51,386 nt of DNA from Microvirga sp. (GTDB lineage Bacteria > Pseudomonadota > Alphaproteobacteria > Rhizobiales > Beijerinckiaceae). Both the position numbers and the translations under genes were made by a program. The stretch is taken from the NCBI RefSeq assembly GCF_014699075.1, contig NZ_JACXAB010000028.1, forward strand, positions 1 through 51,386, written 5' to 3'. The notes under the pieces are model-generated. The model made no database searches. It saw nothing but the letters and a program-made list of their open reading frames with translations, and was not told the origin of the DNA. Positions 32,552-41,078 of the stretch are shown here, piece after piece (the first letter of the stretch is position 1; each line of letters begins with the position of its first letter).

Positions 32552-33258
32552 TCGATCAGCATCCCTGCGATGACGCCTGCGAGCGCCCCGGCGATGATAA
32601 AGAGATAGCCCGGCACCAGGGCGTGGACGATGAGCGAGACGAGTCCTGCCACGAGCCAGGGCAGGGCGGGCTTGGCGCCTTTCCACAGGGGCACGAGCAT
32701 GACGCCGAAAAAGATCGGCATCACGAGATCGAGGCCGAAGCGCTTCGGCTCGGGCAGGAGAGCGCCCGCAAAGAAGCCCACAAAGGTTGTTGCCAGCCAG
32801 ACCAGCCAGAGGATAAGCGCGCAGCCTAAGAGCACGCCCACATCCCGTCCGCCCTCATTGTGATACCGGGTGCCGATGAGCCAACCGGCCTCCGTGAGGA
32901 GAAAGAGGTTCAGGGCCGTGCGAGGGAGAGGCTCGTGCTTGAGCCATGGCTGGAGGGTTGCTCCCAGCATGATCATGCGCGCGTTCACAACAGCCGTGAC
33001 GGTCATGATCGTGAGGATCGTCGCGGGCGTCCAGACCTGCTGCCAGATCTCGAGCCCCACCATCTGCGAGGCGCCGGCATAGACGAATGCGGAGAGGCCC
33101 ATTGTCTCGCCCAGCGACAGCCCCTTCTGGGCCGCTGCCGTGCCGAAGGCCAGGGCGAACATGATGAAGCCCGGGAAAGCCGGCAGGGCGGCGCGCGCGC
33201 CATGGCGTAGGCCTGAATAAGAAAAATGAGGGCGGAGAGCGGGGGGCATGAGCGTCAT
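32548..33258 (-). CDS. azlC: AzlC family branched-chain amino acid exporter
   Basis: The 236-residue protein has about seven hydrophobic segments and the family signature GLSAFVYAGASQMVGLEIW near residues 50-70, with ARMIMLGATLQPWL further on. With AzlD it forms an inner-membrane exporter; the physiological substrate cannot be determined from sequence. There is no Lrp-type regulator next to it. It is followed by azlD with a four-base overlap. Confidence 0.92.
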   Translation of the reverse strand: MTLMPPALRPHFSYSGLRHGARAALPAFPGFIMFALAFGTAAAQKGLSLGETMGLSAFVYAGASQMVGLEIWQQVWTPATILTIMTVTAVVNARMIMLGATLQPWLKHEPLPRTALNLFLLTEAGWLIGTRYHNEGGRDVGVLLGCALILWLVWLATTFVGFFAGALLPEPKRFGLDLVMPIFFGVMLVPLWKGAKPALPWLVAGLVSLIVHALVPGYLFIIAGALAGVIAGMLIE

Positions 33259-33316
33259 GCTCTGTGCCCTCCCGCATCTCCGCCGTCAATTGGAGATATT
33301 GAATTGATGGTCCGGC

Positions 33317-33988
33317 TTAGCCGACGGCACCATTCACGAAGGGCGCCACCTCAACCCAGCCCTCGTAGATCATCTTGATCGCCACGTAGAGGATGATCGC
33401 CAGGCCCACATAGGCGATCCAGCGGTAGCGCTGGAGCAGGCGGGCGATGTAGGAGGCTGCGAGACCCATGAGAGCGATCGACAGCAGAAGTCCAAAGGCG
33501 AGGATGTAGGGATGCTCCCGTGCAGCGCCCGCCACGGCGAGCACGTTGTCGAGGGACATGGAGACGTCGGCGATGACGATCTGCCAGGCCGCCTGAGAGA
33601 AGGTTTTGCGCGGGACGCCGCCGGCGATGGTGCCGTCCTGGTTGATGTCCCGGCCCTCCAGGGCTTCCTCCGCCGCGTGCTGCTCTGCCTCATGGCCTGT
33701 GCGCAACTCGCGCCACATCTTCCAGCACACCCAGAGAAGGAGGACGCCACCGGCGAGGAGAAGGCCCACGATCTGCAGAAGCTGGGTCGTCAGAAGAGCG
33801 AAGATGATGCGCAGGACCGTGGCGGCCAGGACGCCGAGCAGAATGGCCTTGTTGCGCTGCTCCTTCGGGAGACCGGCGGCGGCCAGGCCGATGACGATGG
33901 CATTGTCGCCGGCGAGCGCCAGATCGATGCCGATCACCATCAGGAAGGCGACGACCTCGGGTCCAAAATACTGCGAGAGATCAAACAT
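33317..33988 (-). CDS. TerC family membrane protein (YjbE-like)
   Basis: The 223-residue protein has seven membrane helices. The acidic TerC motifs GIDLALAGDNAIVIGLA (helix 1) and ADVSMSLDNVLAVAG (middle) are conserved, with Asp and Asn residues suited to metal transport. The family includes manganese exporters and tellurite-resistance proteins; Mn2+ export is a reasonable guess. A hydrophilic loop with EAEQHAAEEALEGRDINQDG separates the halves. I start at MFDLSQYFG, with GAGGCACTGC upstream. Confidence 0.9.
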   Translation of the reverse strand: MFDLSQYFGPEVVAFLMVIGIDLALAGDNAIVIGLAAAGLPKEQRNKAILLGVLAATVLRIIFALLTTQLLQIVGLLLAGGVLLLWVCWKMWRELRTGHEAEQHAAEEALEGRDINQDGTIAGGVPRKTFSQAAWQIVIADVSMSLDNVLAVAGAAREHPYILAFGLLLSIALMGLAASYIARLLQRYRWIAYVGLAIILYVAIKMIYEGWVEVAPFVNGAVG

Positions 33989-34421
33989 GCAGTGCCTCAT
34001 ATGTCGGTTTGCGGGCAGCGCATGCGAAACGTTCAAAGAGACGCATCTGGCATTGCCCTGCCACGGAAATCTTCGAGGCAGGAGCCGAAATGCAGGCAAA
34101 ACCGTCTGTTTGAACGAACCCAGGCCGTCCTGGTTTTCATCCAGTCCGACATCGCCGCTCCCGTGAGGAGCGACCAGAGGGGCCCGGCCTGGCTACGGGG
34201 TCCATCTAGACAACCCAGGCCCAGGGATCAAGTCACCTCCCATGCAAGGGGCCCCTTATCCTAAGGATGATAGGCGCTTTCTCTTCTGTCCCCTAGTTTC
34301 CAAGACCTATTGTTGAGAAGGCCTGCTTCAGAGAAACAGAAGCTTGATCCGGGTTGGTGCCTCGGGCCATATCGATTTGAAAGAACATTGGGCGCTTGAA
34401 GCGTCCGGCGGGAGGTCGTTC
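33989..34421. other. Divergent intergenic region between the TerC and tct genes
   Basis: No gene is supported in this 433-base stretch. I looked for the manganese (yybP-ykoY) riboswitch that often precedes TerC-family genes but could not find its conserved loops with confidence. A GGGAGG sequence near the right end is the ribosome site of tctB. Confidence 0.5.
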
Positions 34422-35090
34422 ATGTCCACTCTTCACGAAGGCCCACGGCCGGCGGAGCCCGGCGGGCCGGTCCGCGCCCCCCAAAACGTAGCCGGCGGAT
34501 TGGTCCTGGTGGCGCTGGCGGCCTTGGCGCTGTGGCTCACGCGGGATCTCGACCAGGGCACCCTCAACGCCATGGGACCGGCGATGCTGCCCCGGTGGCT
34601 CGCCATAGCGGTCGGCCTGTCGGGGCTTGCCCTCCTGGCCTTCGCCTTCATCAAGCACGGCGAGGCCTTGGAACGCTGGAACCTGCGGGGTCCGGTTTTC
34701 GTGATCGGCGGTATCCTGGCCTTCGCGCTGACCATCCGTCCCTTTGCCATGGGAGGCTTCACAACCCCAGGTCTGGGGATGCTGTTCGCCGGTCCGCTCG
34801 CCATCATCATCGGCGGCTATGCCACGCCCGAGGCGCGCCTGCGCGATCTCGTCATCCTCAGCTTGAGCCTCACGCCGTTCTGCATGGTGCTGTTCGGGGA
34901 TCTCCTGAACCTGCCCATTCCGGTCTTCCCCCAGGCGCTCACGGGTCTGTTCCCGCCCGACTGGTCGCAAAAAGGCGTGTTGCGGGCGACAGCCGCCATC
35001 CTGGTCGTGGCGGCCGTGATCGTGTTCCTCGCGACCCGCCGTTGGCGTCGTGGTCCGATTGACGTGGCCGACCACAGCGGGAGGATCTGA
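34422..35090 (+). CDS. tctB: Tripartite tricarboxylate transporter, small membrane subunit
   Basis: The 222-residue protein has a polar N-terminus and four to five hydrophobic helices (LVLVALAALALWLT, LAIAVGLSGLALLAFAF and others), typical of TctB. It is the small membrane subunit of a secondary, periplasmic-binding-protein-dependent transporter for citrate or related carboxylates. GGGAGG lies six bases before the ATG. Its TGA overlaps the tctA ATG. An upstream in-frame ATG is unlikely. Confidence 0.88.
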   Translation: MSTLHEGPRPAEPGGPVRAPQNVAGGLVLVALAALALWLTRDLDQGTLNAMGPAMLPRWLAIAVGLSGLALLAFAFIKHGEALERWNLRGPVFVIGGILAFALTIRPFAMGGFTTPGLGMLFAGPLAIIIGGYATPEARLRDLVILSLSLTPFCMVLFGDLLNLPIPVFPQALTGLFPPDWSQKGVLRATAAILVVAAVIVFLATRRWRRGPIDVADHSGRI

Positions 35091-36592
35091 TGGGTGACTT
35101 CTTCTCCAATCTCAGCCTCGGCTTCGGGGTCGCCCTGACCCTGCAGAACCTTGGCCTTGCGTTTCTCGGCTGTCTCGTCGGAACCCTCATCGGCGTGCTG
35201 CCGGGAGTGGGGCCCATCGCCACCATCGCCATGCTGCTGCCCATCACCTTCGGGCTCGACCCGACCGGCGCACTCATCATGCTCGCCGGCATCTATTATG
35301 GCGCCCAGTACGGCGGCTCGACCACTGCCATCCTCGTCAACATCCCGGGCGAGGCCACCTCCGTGGTCACCGCGCTCGACGGTCACCAGATGGCCCGCCA
35401 GGGCCGCGCCGGCGTGGCGCTCGGCATCGCGGCCATCGGCTCCTTCTTTGCCGGCACGGTGGCGACCCTGGTCATCGCCGCCCTGGGAACTCCGCTCACC
35501 AAGCTGGCGCTGATCTTCGGACCCACCGAGTATTTCTCCCTGATGGTCATGGGCCTCGTCTTCGCAGTCGTGCTGGCGCGGGGCTCGATTCTCAAAGCCA
35601 TCGCCATGATTCTCGTGGGCGTGCTGCTGTCCACCGTCGGCACCGATCTGGAGACCGGCGAGGAGCGCATGACCTTCGGCCTGCCGTTCCTGGCCGACGG
35701 CATCGACTTCGCCGTGCTGGCCATGGGGATCTTCGGCATTGCCGAGATCATGCGCAATCTCGACCATACCGAGACCCGCGACGTGGTGCGCCAGGCCATC
35801 GGGCGTCTGCTGCCGAACAGGGACGACTTCAGGCAGTCCTACAAGCCCGTCCTGCGCGGCACCCTGATCGGAGCCACGCTCGGCATTCTTCCCGGCAACG
35901 GGGCGGTGCTCGGGCCGTTCGCTGCCTATACGCTCGAGAAGAAACTCGCAAAGGACCCCAGCCGCTTCGGCCGCGGTGCCATCGAGGGCGTGGCGGGGCC
36001 TGAGAGCGCCAACAACGCCGGCGCGCAGACCTCGTTCATTCCGCTGCTGACGCTCGGCATTCCGCCGAATGCCGTTATGGCCCTCATGGTCGGCGCCATG
36101 ACCATCCACGGCATCATTCCCGGCCCGCAGGTGATGACCAAGAACCCGACCCTGTTCTGGGGCATGATCGCCTCCATGTGGGTGGGCAACCTGATGCTGC
36201 TCATCATCAACCTGCCGCTGGTGGGCATGTGGGTGCGGCTGCTCAAGGTGCCGTACCGGCTGCTGTTCCCGGCGATCCTGATGTTCTGCTGCATCGGCAT
36301 CTACTCGATCAACTCGCTGCCCACCGACGTGATGTTCATCGGGTTCTTCGGGCTGGTGGGCTACATGCTGATCAAGTTCGGCTTCGAGCCGGCCCCGATG
36401 CTGCTCGGCTTCGTGCTCGGCAGGCTGATGGAGGAGAACTTGAGGCGCGCGCTCATCATCTCGCGCGGCTCGCTGGAAACCTTTATCGAGCGTCCTGTCA
36501 GCGCCGGCCTGCTCGCGGTGGCCGTTATCCTACTTGTGATCGCCCTTCTGCCCTCCATCCGAAAGGGGAGGGACGAGGTCTTCACCGAGTAG
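35090..36592 (+). CDS. tctA: Tripartite tricarboxylate transporter, large membrane subunit
   Basis: The 500-residue protein has about 11-12 helices and the highly conserved TctA segments GVLPGVGPIATIAMLLP, YYGAQYGGSTTAILVNIPGE and ILPGNGAVLGPFAAY. It forms the transport channel of the TTT system. It starts inside the tctB stop and is followed by tctC after 62 bases. The specific carboxylate cannot be told from sequence. Confidence 0.96.
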   Translation: MGDFFSNLSLGFGVALTLQNLGLAFLGCLVGTLIGVLPGVGPIATIAMLLPITFGLDPTGALIMLAGIYYGAQYGGSTTAILVNIPGEATSVVTALDGHQMARQGRAGVALGIAAIGSFFAGTVATLVIAALGTPLTKLALIFGPTEYFSLMVMGLVFAVVLARGSILKAIAMILVGVLLSTVGTDLETGEERMTFGLPFLADGIDFAVLAMGIFGIAEIMRNLDHTETRDVVRQAIGRLLPNRDDFRQSYKPVLRGTLIGATLGILPGNGAVLGPFAAYTLEKKLAKDPSRFGRGAIEGVAGPESANNAGAQTSFIPLLTLGIPPNAVMALMVGAMTIHGIIPGPQVMTKNPTLFWGMIASMWVGNLMLLIINLPLVGMWVRLLKVPYRLLFPAILMFCCIGIYSINSLPTDVMFIGFFGLVGYMLIKFGFEPAPMLLGFVLGRLMEENLRRALIISRGSLETFIERPVSAGLLAVAVILLVIALLPSIRKGRDEVFTE

Positions 36593-36654
36593 CTTGCCTT
36601 CAACTCCATCTTGCCCACATGGTAGGCCATAACTTTTCCAAGGGAGGAAAATTG

Positions 36655-37629
36655 ATGAAGAAGGTTGTACTGGCTCTGGCCGCAGTCGCCGGCTTGGCCG
36701 CAACGGGCGCCCAGGCCCAAGGCTATCCCACCCGCCCGATCACCATGATCGTGCCCTTCGCGGCCGGCGGCCCGACCGACGTGATCGCCCGCATCGTAAC
36801 CGACAACATGAGCCGCACGCTGGGCCAGCAGATCGTGATCGAGAACGTGGCCGGCGCCGGCGGCACTACGGGCATCACCCGTGCCGCCCAGTCGCAGCCG
36901 GATGGCTACACCATCATGATGGGCCACATGGGCACGCACGGCGCCGCTCCGGCCCTGTACCCGAACCTGAAATACGACCCGACCAAGGACTTCGCCCCTA
37001 TCGGTCTGGCGGCCGGCACCCCGATCGTCATCGTGGCCAAGAAGGACTTCCCGGCCAACGATCTCAAGGGCTTCCTCGACTATCTGTCGAAGAACGCCGA
37101 CAAGGTGAACATGGCCCATGCGGGCGTGGGCTCGGTGTCCCATTCCACGGGCATCTTCTTCAACTCCGTGGTCAAGGCGAAGCCCACCATGGTGGCCTAT
37201 CGCGGCACGGGTCCTGCCCTCAACGACCTGATGGCCAACACGGTCGACTTCATGACCGACCAGATCGTCAACGTGGCCCCGCAGATCCAGGGCGGCAACA
37301 TCAAGGCCTATGCCATCGCCACGCCGCAGCGCTCCCCCGTGCTGCCGAACGTGCCGACCACGAAGGAAGCCGGGCTCGAAGGCTATGAGGTCAGCGCCTG
37401 GAACGCCGTCTTCGCGCCCAAGGGCACCCCGGCTGACGTGGTCAAGAAGCTCAGCGATGCTCTCATGAAGTCCCTTGACGACGAGAACACCAAGAAGCGC
37501 CTGCTCGAACTCGGCGGCGTGATCCCGAGCAACACGGAGCGGACCCCGGAAGCCCTGCAGAAGCTCGTCGAGAGCGAGGTCGCCCGCTGGACCCCGGTCC
37601 TCAAGGCTGCCGGCGCGACGGCAGAATAA
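36655..37629 (+). CDS. tctC: Tripartite tricarboxylate transporter solute-binding protein
   Basis: The 324-residue periplasmic protein has a signal peptide (MKKVVLALAAVAGLAATGAQ, cleavage after AQA). The Bug/TctC fold follows, with YPTRPITMIVPFAAGGPTDV, ENVAGAGGTTG and VAYRGTGPALNDLM. It delivers carboxylates to TctAB. AGGGAGGAAAATTG is a strong ribosome site, consistent with the need for excess binding protein. The gene order B-A-C places it last, and a hairpin follows. No TctDE two-component genes are nearby. Confidence 0.95.
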   Translation: MKKVVLALAAVAGLAATGAQAQGYPTRPITMIVPFAAGGPTDVIARIVTDNMSRTLGQQIVIENVAGAGGTTGITRAAQSQPDGYTIMMGHMGTHGAAPALYPNLKYDPTKDFAPIGLAAGTPIVIVAKKDFPANDLKGFLDYLSKNADKVNMAHAGVGSVSHSTGIFFNSVVKAKPTMVAYRGTGPALNDLMANTVDFMTDQIVNVAPQIQGGNIKAYAIATPQRSPVLPNVPTTKEAGLEGYEVSAWNAVFAPKGTPADVVKKLSDALMKSLDDENTKKRLLELGGVIPSNTERTPEALQKLVESEVARWTPVLKAAGATAE

Positions 37630-37653
37630 CCGTTCACAAGCTTAAGCACGTGA

Positions 37654-37678
37654 TGCGGCGGGCCTTGAGCCCGCCGCA
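37654..37678 (+). terminator. Hairpin after tctC
   Basis: TGCGGCGGGC at 37654-37663 pairs perfectly with 37669-37678 around CTTGA, followed by only a short T-run (CTCATTTCC). It is a likely terminator of the tct operon, although the T tract is weak. Confidence 0.7.
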
Positions 37679-37751
37679 CTCATTTCCAGGCCGACGGGCC
37701 GCAATCAGGTCTTGAAATTGCTCGTCCGGGCGATTACACCCTGCCTCACGT

Positions 37752-37828
37752 GCAGCCGTAGCTCAGTTGGTTAGAGCACCAGATTGTGGATCTGGGGGTC
37801 CCCCGTTCGAGCCGGGGCGGCTGTACCA
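37752..37828 (+). tRNA. tRNA-His (anticodon GTG)
   Basis: Cloverleaf parts are clear: acceptor GCAGCCG with CGGCTGT, D-arm GCTCAGTTGGTTAGAGC, and anticodon stem CCAGA/TCTGG around TTGTGGA (anticodon GTG). The T-arm is CCCCG-TTCGAGC-CGGGG, and CCA is encoded. The discriminator is A and there is no G-1:C73 pair, the known exceptional tRNA-His type of a large alphaproteobacterial clade. The DNA changes character right after it, so it may be the integration site of the island to the right. Confidence 0.93.
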
Positions 37829-38044
37829 TTCAAATCAAGCACTTAGCTCCCGCAGGTTCGAAGCTTGCTTCCCAGAAAATGCAATTGGGAAGCATATGGG
37901 AAGCTTGAGAGACAAATTTCTCCTCGCCTGCCGTCAGAATTTTTGCCCTTTTCCGAAGGTGAATGCACCTGCTCCCAGAGACTGACTCGACTCACAGCCC
38001 ATAATGGCTACGGTTATAGAGTCTATAGTCCTGGGGGATTATCC

Positions 38045-38527
38045 TTGAAACGTCTAATTCTTGTGCTCCCATTGATGGGAGCTTTGGCTGCTTGCGCAGG
38101 TGCTCAAGCAACCCGCACTTCGGCAAACACGATGGTCATCGATGCCGGAGCGGCTCCCGCCTGCGGCTCTCAGGGTGCTGCGAAGGTGGCTGCGAAGAGC
38201 GCCGCCGTTGAAACCATCCGCGCGGGCTATGACCGGTACGTCATCACCGGGGCAGCCTCGCAGAACAATGTCTCGACCACTCAGATGCCCGGACAGTTCA
38301 ATACGGTGGGCACCAGCACCTACTATGGCGGCGGCTACAGAACCTACAACGCCACGACCACCTATACTCCCGGCCCAACCATTGTTAGTGGACGCCATGA
38401 CAGGCAACTCGGTGTCGTGATGTTCCGAAATGGCGAGCCTGGATCTGAGAACGCCATTGATGCCCGGCAGACGCTTGGAGCCGAATGGGCCGACCTCGTT
38501 AAATCTGGCATTCATACTTGCTTGTAA
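38045..38527 (+). CDS. Lipoprotein of unknown function
   Basis: The 160-residue product starts at TTG with GGGGGATTATCC upstream. It has a lipoprotein signal (LKRLILVLPLMGALAAC, lipobox LAAC). The mature domain has two further cysteines (APACGSQG and the C-terminal IHTCL), a likely strand-rich region YDRYVITGAASQNNVST, a Tyr/Thr-rich YYGGGYRTYNATTTY segment and VVMFRNGEPGSENAIDARQ. A longer in-frame start upstream is unlikely because the preceding residues are not signal-like. It is the first gene after tRNA-His. I know no family. Confidence 0.65.
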   Translation: MKRLILVLPLMGALAACAGAQATRTSANTMVIDAGAAPACGSQGAAKVAAKSAAVETIRAGYDRYVITGAASQNNVSTTQMPGQFNTVGTSTYYGGGYRTYNATTTYTPGPTIVSGRHDRQLGVVMFRNGEPGSENAIDARQTLGAEWADLVKSGIHTCL

Positions 38528-38625
38528 CCAAGCTTGATGGCGGGCAGGGGGAAACTCTGCCCGTTCTCAATCCTTCACCTGCCTACGGAGGTTAGCAGCC
38601 TTGCAGGCTGCCAATTGACCCTCGA

Positions 38626-38657
38626 TTTTGAATCGAAATCTCTTGGCTACAGCCGCT
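38626..38657 (+). repeat. 32-base direct repeat, left copy
   Basis: The 32 bases starting TTTTGAATCGAAATC recur at 47181-47212 in the same orientation with one mismatch. Read on the minus strand both could encode AALAKRFRF-like residues, as if they were ends of the same lost gene. They bracket 8.5 kb of the island. A recombination site or mobile-gene remnant is possible. Confidence 0.5.
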
Positions 38658-38690
38658 TTTCCCGCTGTGTCATAACCTACTCTGCGCCTC

Positions 38691-39383
38691 TTATCCCCGC
38701 GGAGCGCGCCATCCCGCTGCCTTAGCCTCGTCCTCAGAGCAGAACCAGCGCTCCCCACTAGCCTCATTGATCTGGGTGTCACCGTAATGGCGGCTTCCCG
38801 GAACATGATAAATTCGATTTGAGCCTGAGATATTGCCCTTGATGGCACAGCTCCGCTCGGTGGTTCTGTCAGTTCCACCGACCAATTCCGATGGCAATCG
38901 CTCGCCGCGTCGCCACTCCCACGGTTTCACGAAGATTCCGGCCCAAAGCCCCCGTTTGGCCTGTCGGGCTTCTGTCTCTTCGTCTGAATAGCGCCCGTCC
39001 GAGTACTGGCTGTATTCGACCGCCCAGCCCTGCCGGATCAAGTCGCCATTGATGTCTTGGCCATTGGCATAGCAGACAGCGACTACCCGCCCGTACCGGT
39101 CTCGGTCCTCTTCCTGGCAACTCACCCGCCCATTCCGGCCGATTAGCGCAGCCAGAGCATCCGCTGATCGGGAGCCACAGAGATAGCGTTTGCCTTCCGC
39201 ATCACTGCAAGTCTGCTTTCCCTCCGGCGCATCCACGCCGTAGAGCCGAATGCGGGTCTGTTCGCCCCGAATGGCAAGTGTGTCGCCATCAACCACATCG
39301 GCTATGCCAGACAGATTTTGAGCTGTGGCAGGCAACGCCGTCAGGCAGAGCGCCAAGCTCAAGGGAAGGAAGAACGCTTTCAT
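38691..39383 (-). CDS. Exported thermonuclease-like (SNase) protein
   Basis: The 230-residue precursor has a signal peptide (MKAFFLPLSLALCLTALPAT, cleavage near AQ). A staphylococcal-nuclease domain follows with ADVVDGDTLAI, RIRLYGVDAPEGKQTC and EEDRDRYGRVVAVC. The Asp, Arg and Glu positions used in catalysis are present. A C-terminal extension with YHVPGSRHYGDTQI, GERWFC and EAKAAGWRAP is the small extra module seen in many secreted SNases of alphaproteobacteria. It probably cleaves nucleic acids outside the cytoplasm. AGGGG lies about nine bases before the ATG. It follows the Excalibur-domain gene by 14 bases. Confidence 0.88.
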   Translation of the reverse strand: MKAFFLPLSLALCLTALPATAQNLSGIADVVDGDTLAIRGEQTRIRLYGVDAPEGKQTCSDAEGKRYLCGSRSADALAALIGRNGRVSCQEEDRDRYGRVVAVCYANGQDINGDLIRQGWAVEYSQYSDGRYSDEETEARQAKRGLWAGIFVKPWEWRRGERLPSELVGGTDRTTERSCAIKGNISGSNRIYHVPGSRHYGDTQINEASGERWFCSEDEAKAAGWRAPRG

Positions 39384-39397
39384 ATACAATGCCCCTT

Positions 39398-39727
39398 TTA
39401 CCAGCGAGGATACGGCTCGCAGGCAATGCCATCGTTGTCCCGGTCGAGGTGCGCCGCATAGCCCGGCTGCCCTCTGTATAGAGGAGCCGCTCCTGCCGCT
39501 CGGGCGGCGGCACAGTTCCTGTAAGAGGCCAGGCTGGAGCCGCTCCAGACCCCAACCTCTCGCTTGAAACTGAGACTTATAGGCTCCCAGTGAGCCCAGC
39601 CCCAAACAAGTCCGAAGCCGACAAATGTCGCCAACACCGGTAAGCCGACCTGACGGAGCACGCGGCGACGCTTCTGGTTCCGCTGATAGCGGCCAAAGTG
39701 AATGTGCCAGTCCTCGTGTGATACCAT
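39398..39727 (-). CDS. Membrane-anchored Excalibur calcium-binding domain protein
   Basis: The 109-residue protein has a basic N-terminus (RYQRNQKRRRVLRQ) and one membrane helix (LPVLATFVGFGLVWGWA). A C-terminal Excalibur domain follows with the fixed residues YRNCAAARAAGAAPLYRG and DRDNDGIACE. This domain binds calcium and is often attached to secreted nucleases. Here it sits directly before an exported nuclease gene on the same strand, so the two probably act together at the cell surface. Confidence 0.85.
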   Translation of the reverse strand: MVSHEDWHIHFGRYQRNQKRRRVLRQVGLPVLATFVGFGLVWGWAHWEPISLSFKREVGVWSGSSLASYRNCAAARAAGAAPLYRGQPGYAAHLDRDNDGIACEPYPRW

Positions 39728-39867
39728 TCTGAAGCCCCCGCAGGAGGACTATAAGCATGACTATTTGGTTAGGATAGCGGGGCTGTACATTCCTGAGCAC
39801 CCATCTATCGTCAGGGTAAGAAGCTGAGTGTGAAGCTCCAGAAAGGGGCTCTAAAAGGGAAGTCAGA

Positions 39868-40194
39868 GTGGTATCTATCCAATCCGCGCTCTACCTTTCG
39901 GCGCTATATCTCTGTCTCATCAATCTAGCGACCATGGGAGCCTTTGCTTGGGACAAGCACTGCGCCCGTAACGGTATGTGGCGAGTTCCTGAACGCACAC
40001 TGCTTGGCATGGCATTCATTGGTGGAACGATTGGAGCAGTCGCCGCCCAGCACGGCCTACGACACAAGACGAGAAAAGAGCCGTTCCGGACTCAGCTTTA
40101 CCTAATTGCTGGATTGCAAGTTGTCTCTCTTGGTGCAGTCGCCTTTCCAACGGTTCAGGATGTAATGCTCTCAATTGTGCGAAGCATTGGCTGA
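39868..40194 (+). CDS. DUF1294 family membrane protein
   Basis: The 108-residue protein has three hydrophobic helices and the DUF1294 signature FAWDKHCARNGMWRVPERTL plus GGTIGAVAAQHGLRHKTRK. The family is a small inner-membrane protein group of unknown function, sometimes fused to nucleic-acid-binding cold-shock domains. The start is GTG with AAAAGGGAAG upstream. It diverges from the Excalibur/nuclease pair. Confidence 0.85.
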   Translation: MVSIQSALYLSALYLCLINLATMGAFAWDKHCARNGMWRVPERTLLGMAFIGGTIGAVAAQHGLRHKTRKEPFRTQLYLIAGLQVVSLGAVAFPTVQDVMLSIVRSIG

Positions 40195-40340
40195 TCTAGC
40201 GCCTGCGGACGGACCAGAACGAAGTGTCTCAGTCGAGTGGGGCAACCCTGCACGTACAGCCGTCGAAAACGTGAAGTGTTGAAATTGAAGCAGCTCAGCG
40301 GAAGAATTGCCCGCATAAAATTTCAAGTCACAAATAACTG

Positions 40341-40724
40341 TTAGAGTACGTCAGTAGCAGCATTGTCGCTCTCGCCAATGGCAAGGCGGTATATATGCGT
40401 TCCGTGATCCCTCACGATCCTGATGACACGGCCTTGGTCTACGAGGCTGACTAGCATGCATTGGTGCGGCCTGTACCCAGCCCTTTGCATTGCAAGTTTA
40501 ACATCGGCCCAGATTGAGTCAGGCTTCTCCGCAAGGTACCTCATTATAAACCGTGTCCCCCCGGGCTTGCGTCGTGGCAGTCTATCGAGGTCGTCGAAGT
40601 CGTCACGCTCAGGAGGGGCAACTACAATCCGCTTCACCGCAGTCATGATCTCCGAGGCTAACTCGAAGTCCACCTCTGCCGTGACCGTTAGCTTCGCGCC
40701 GTCGTAATTGAACGTCACTGGCAT
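40341..40724 (-). CDS. Hypothetical soluble protein
   Basis: The 127-residue protein begins MPVTFNYDGAKLTVTAEVDF and has a C-terminal part that looks like a winged-helix (MLVSLVDQGRVIRIVRDHGT). There are no membrane segments. The basic DRLPRRKPGGTRFIMRYLAE in the middle may act as a linker. A DNA-binding role is a guess from the winged-helix-like end. It is preceded by a weak ribosome site and followed by another small gene on the same strand. Confidence 0.5.
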   Translation of the reverse strand: MPVTFNYDGAKLTVTAEVDFELASEIMTAVKRIVVAPPERDDFDDLDRLPRRKPGGTRFIMRYLAEKPDSIWADVKLAMQRAGYRPHQCMLVSLVDQGRVIRIVRDHGTHIYRLAIGESDNAATDVL

Positions 40725-40747
40725 TAATTGGCCTCATAGTGGGCTTC

Positions 40748-40945
40748 CTACTTTACGAAGATTCCAGCAAAAGGACCCTTACTCTTGAGTGTCTCTTTGC
40801 GCTTCTTCCGCGGTAGCAATTCCTCAGTAGGTTTGATGTCTCGGACGCCGCTTGGCCGTGGGCCAGGCCCCATATTGCTGTATCCCGGCGTACCATCCCA
40901 ATAGTAACCCGCACGTCCATCAAGGATCGCACCCGAGCTGAGCAC
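40748..40945 (-). CDS. Hypothetical small protein
   Basis: The 65-residue frame encodes a polar protein with Gly/Tyr/Pro residues in the first half (GRAGYYWDGTPGYSNMG) and a basic second half (PRKKRKETLKSKG). It ends GPFAGIFVK, which resembles the GLWAGIFVKPWEW of the nuclease at 38691-39383; this may be chance or a fused fragment. There is no clear ribosome site. It is a weak call. Confidence 0.3.
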   Translation of the reverse strand: MLSSGAILDGRAGYYWDGTPGYSNMGPGPRPSGVRDIKPTEELLPRKKRKETLKSKGPFAGIFVK

Positions 40946-41078
40946 CCTTCAGTCGGTTACATGGGCCGCAGATAGACGCTCTGTTCCAATCTCCATTAGC
41001 GCCGCCTCTTGCCTTCGGTACGATATGATCGGACTCAAGACGAAAATCGACGGGCCCTTTTCCGTTTTCAAGCTTTGC

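Noticed and set aside
33989..34300. A manganese riboswitch upstream of the TerC-family gene
   Set aside because: Expected from the family, but I could not find the conserved loop sequences.
40748..40775. Similarity of the C-terminus GIFVK of a small frame to the nuclease
   Set aside because: Only about six residues match; too short to claim a gene fragment.
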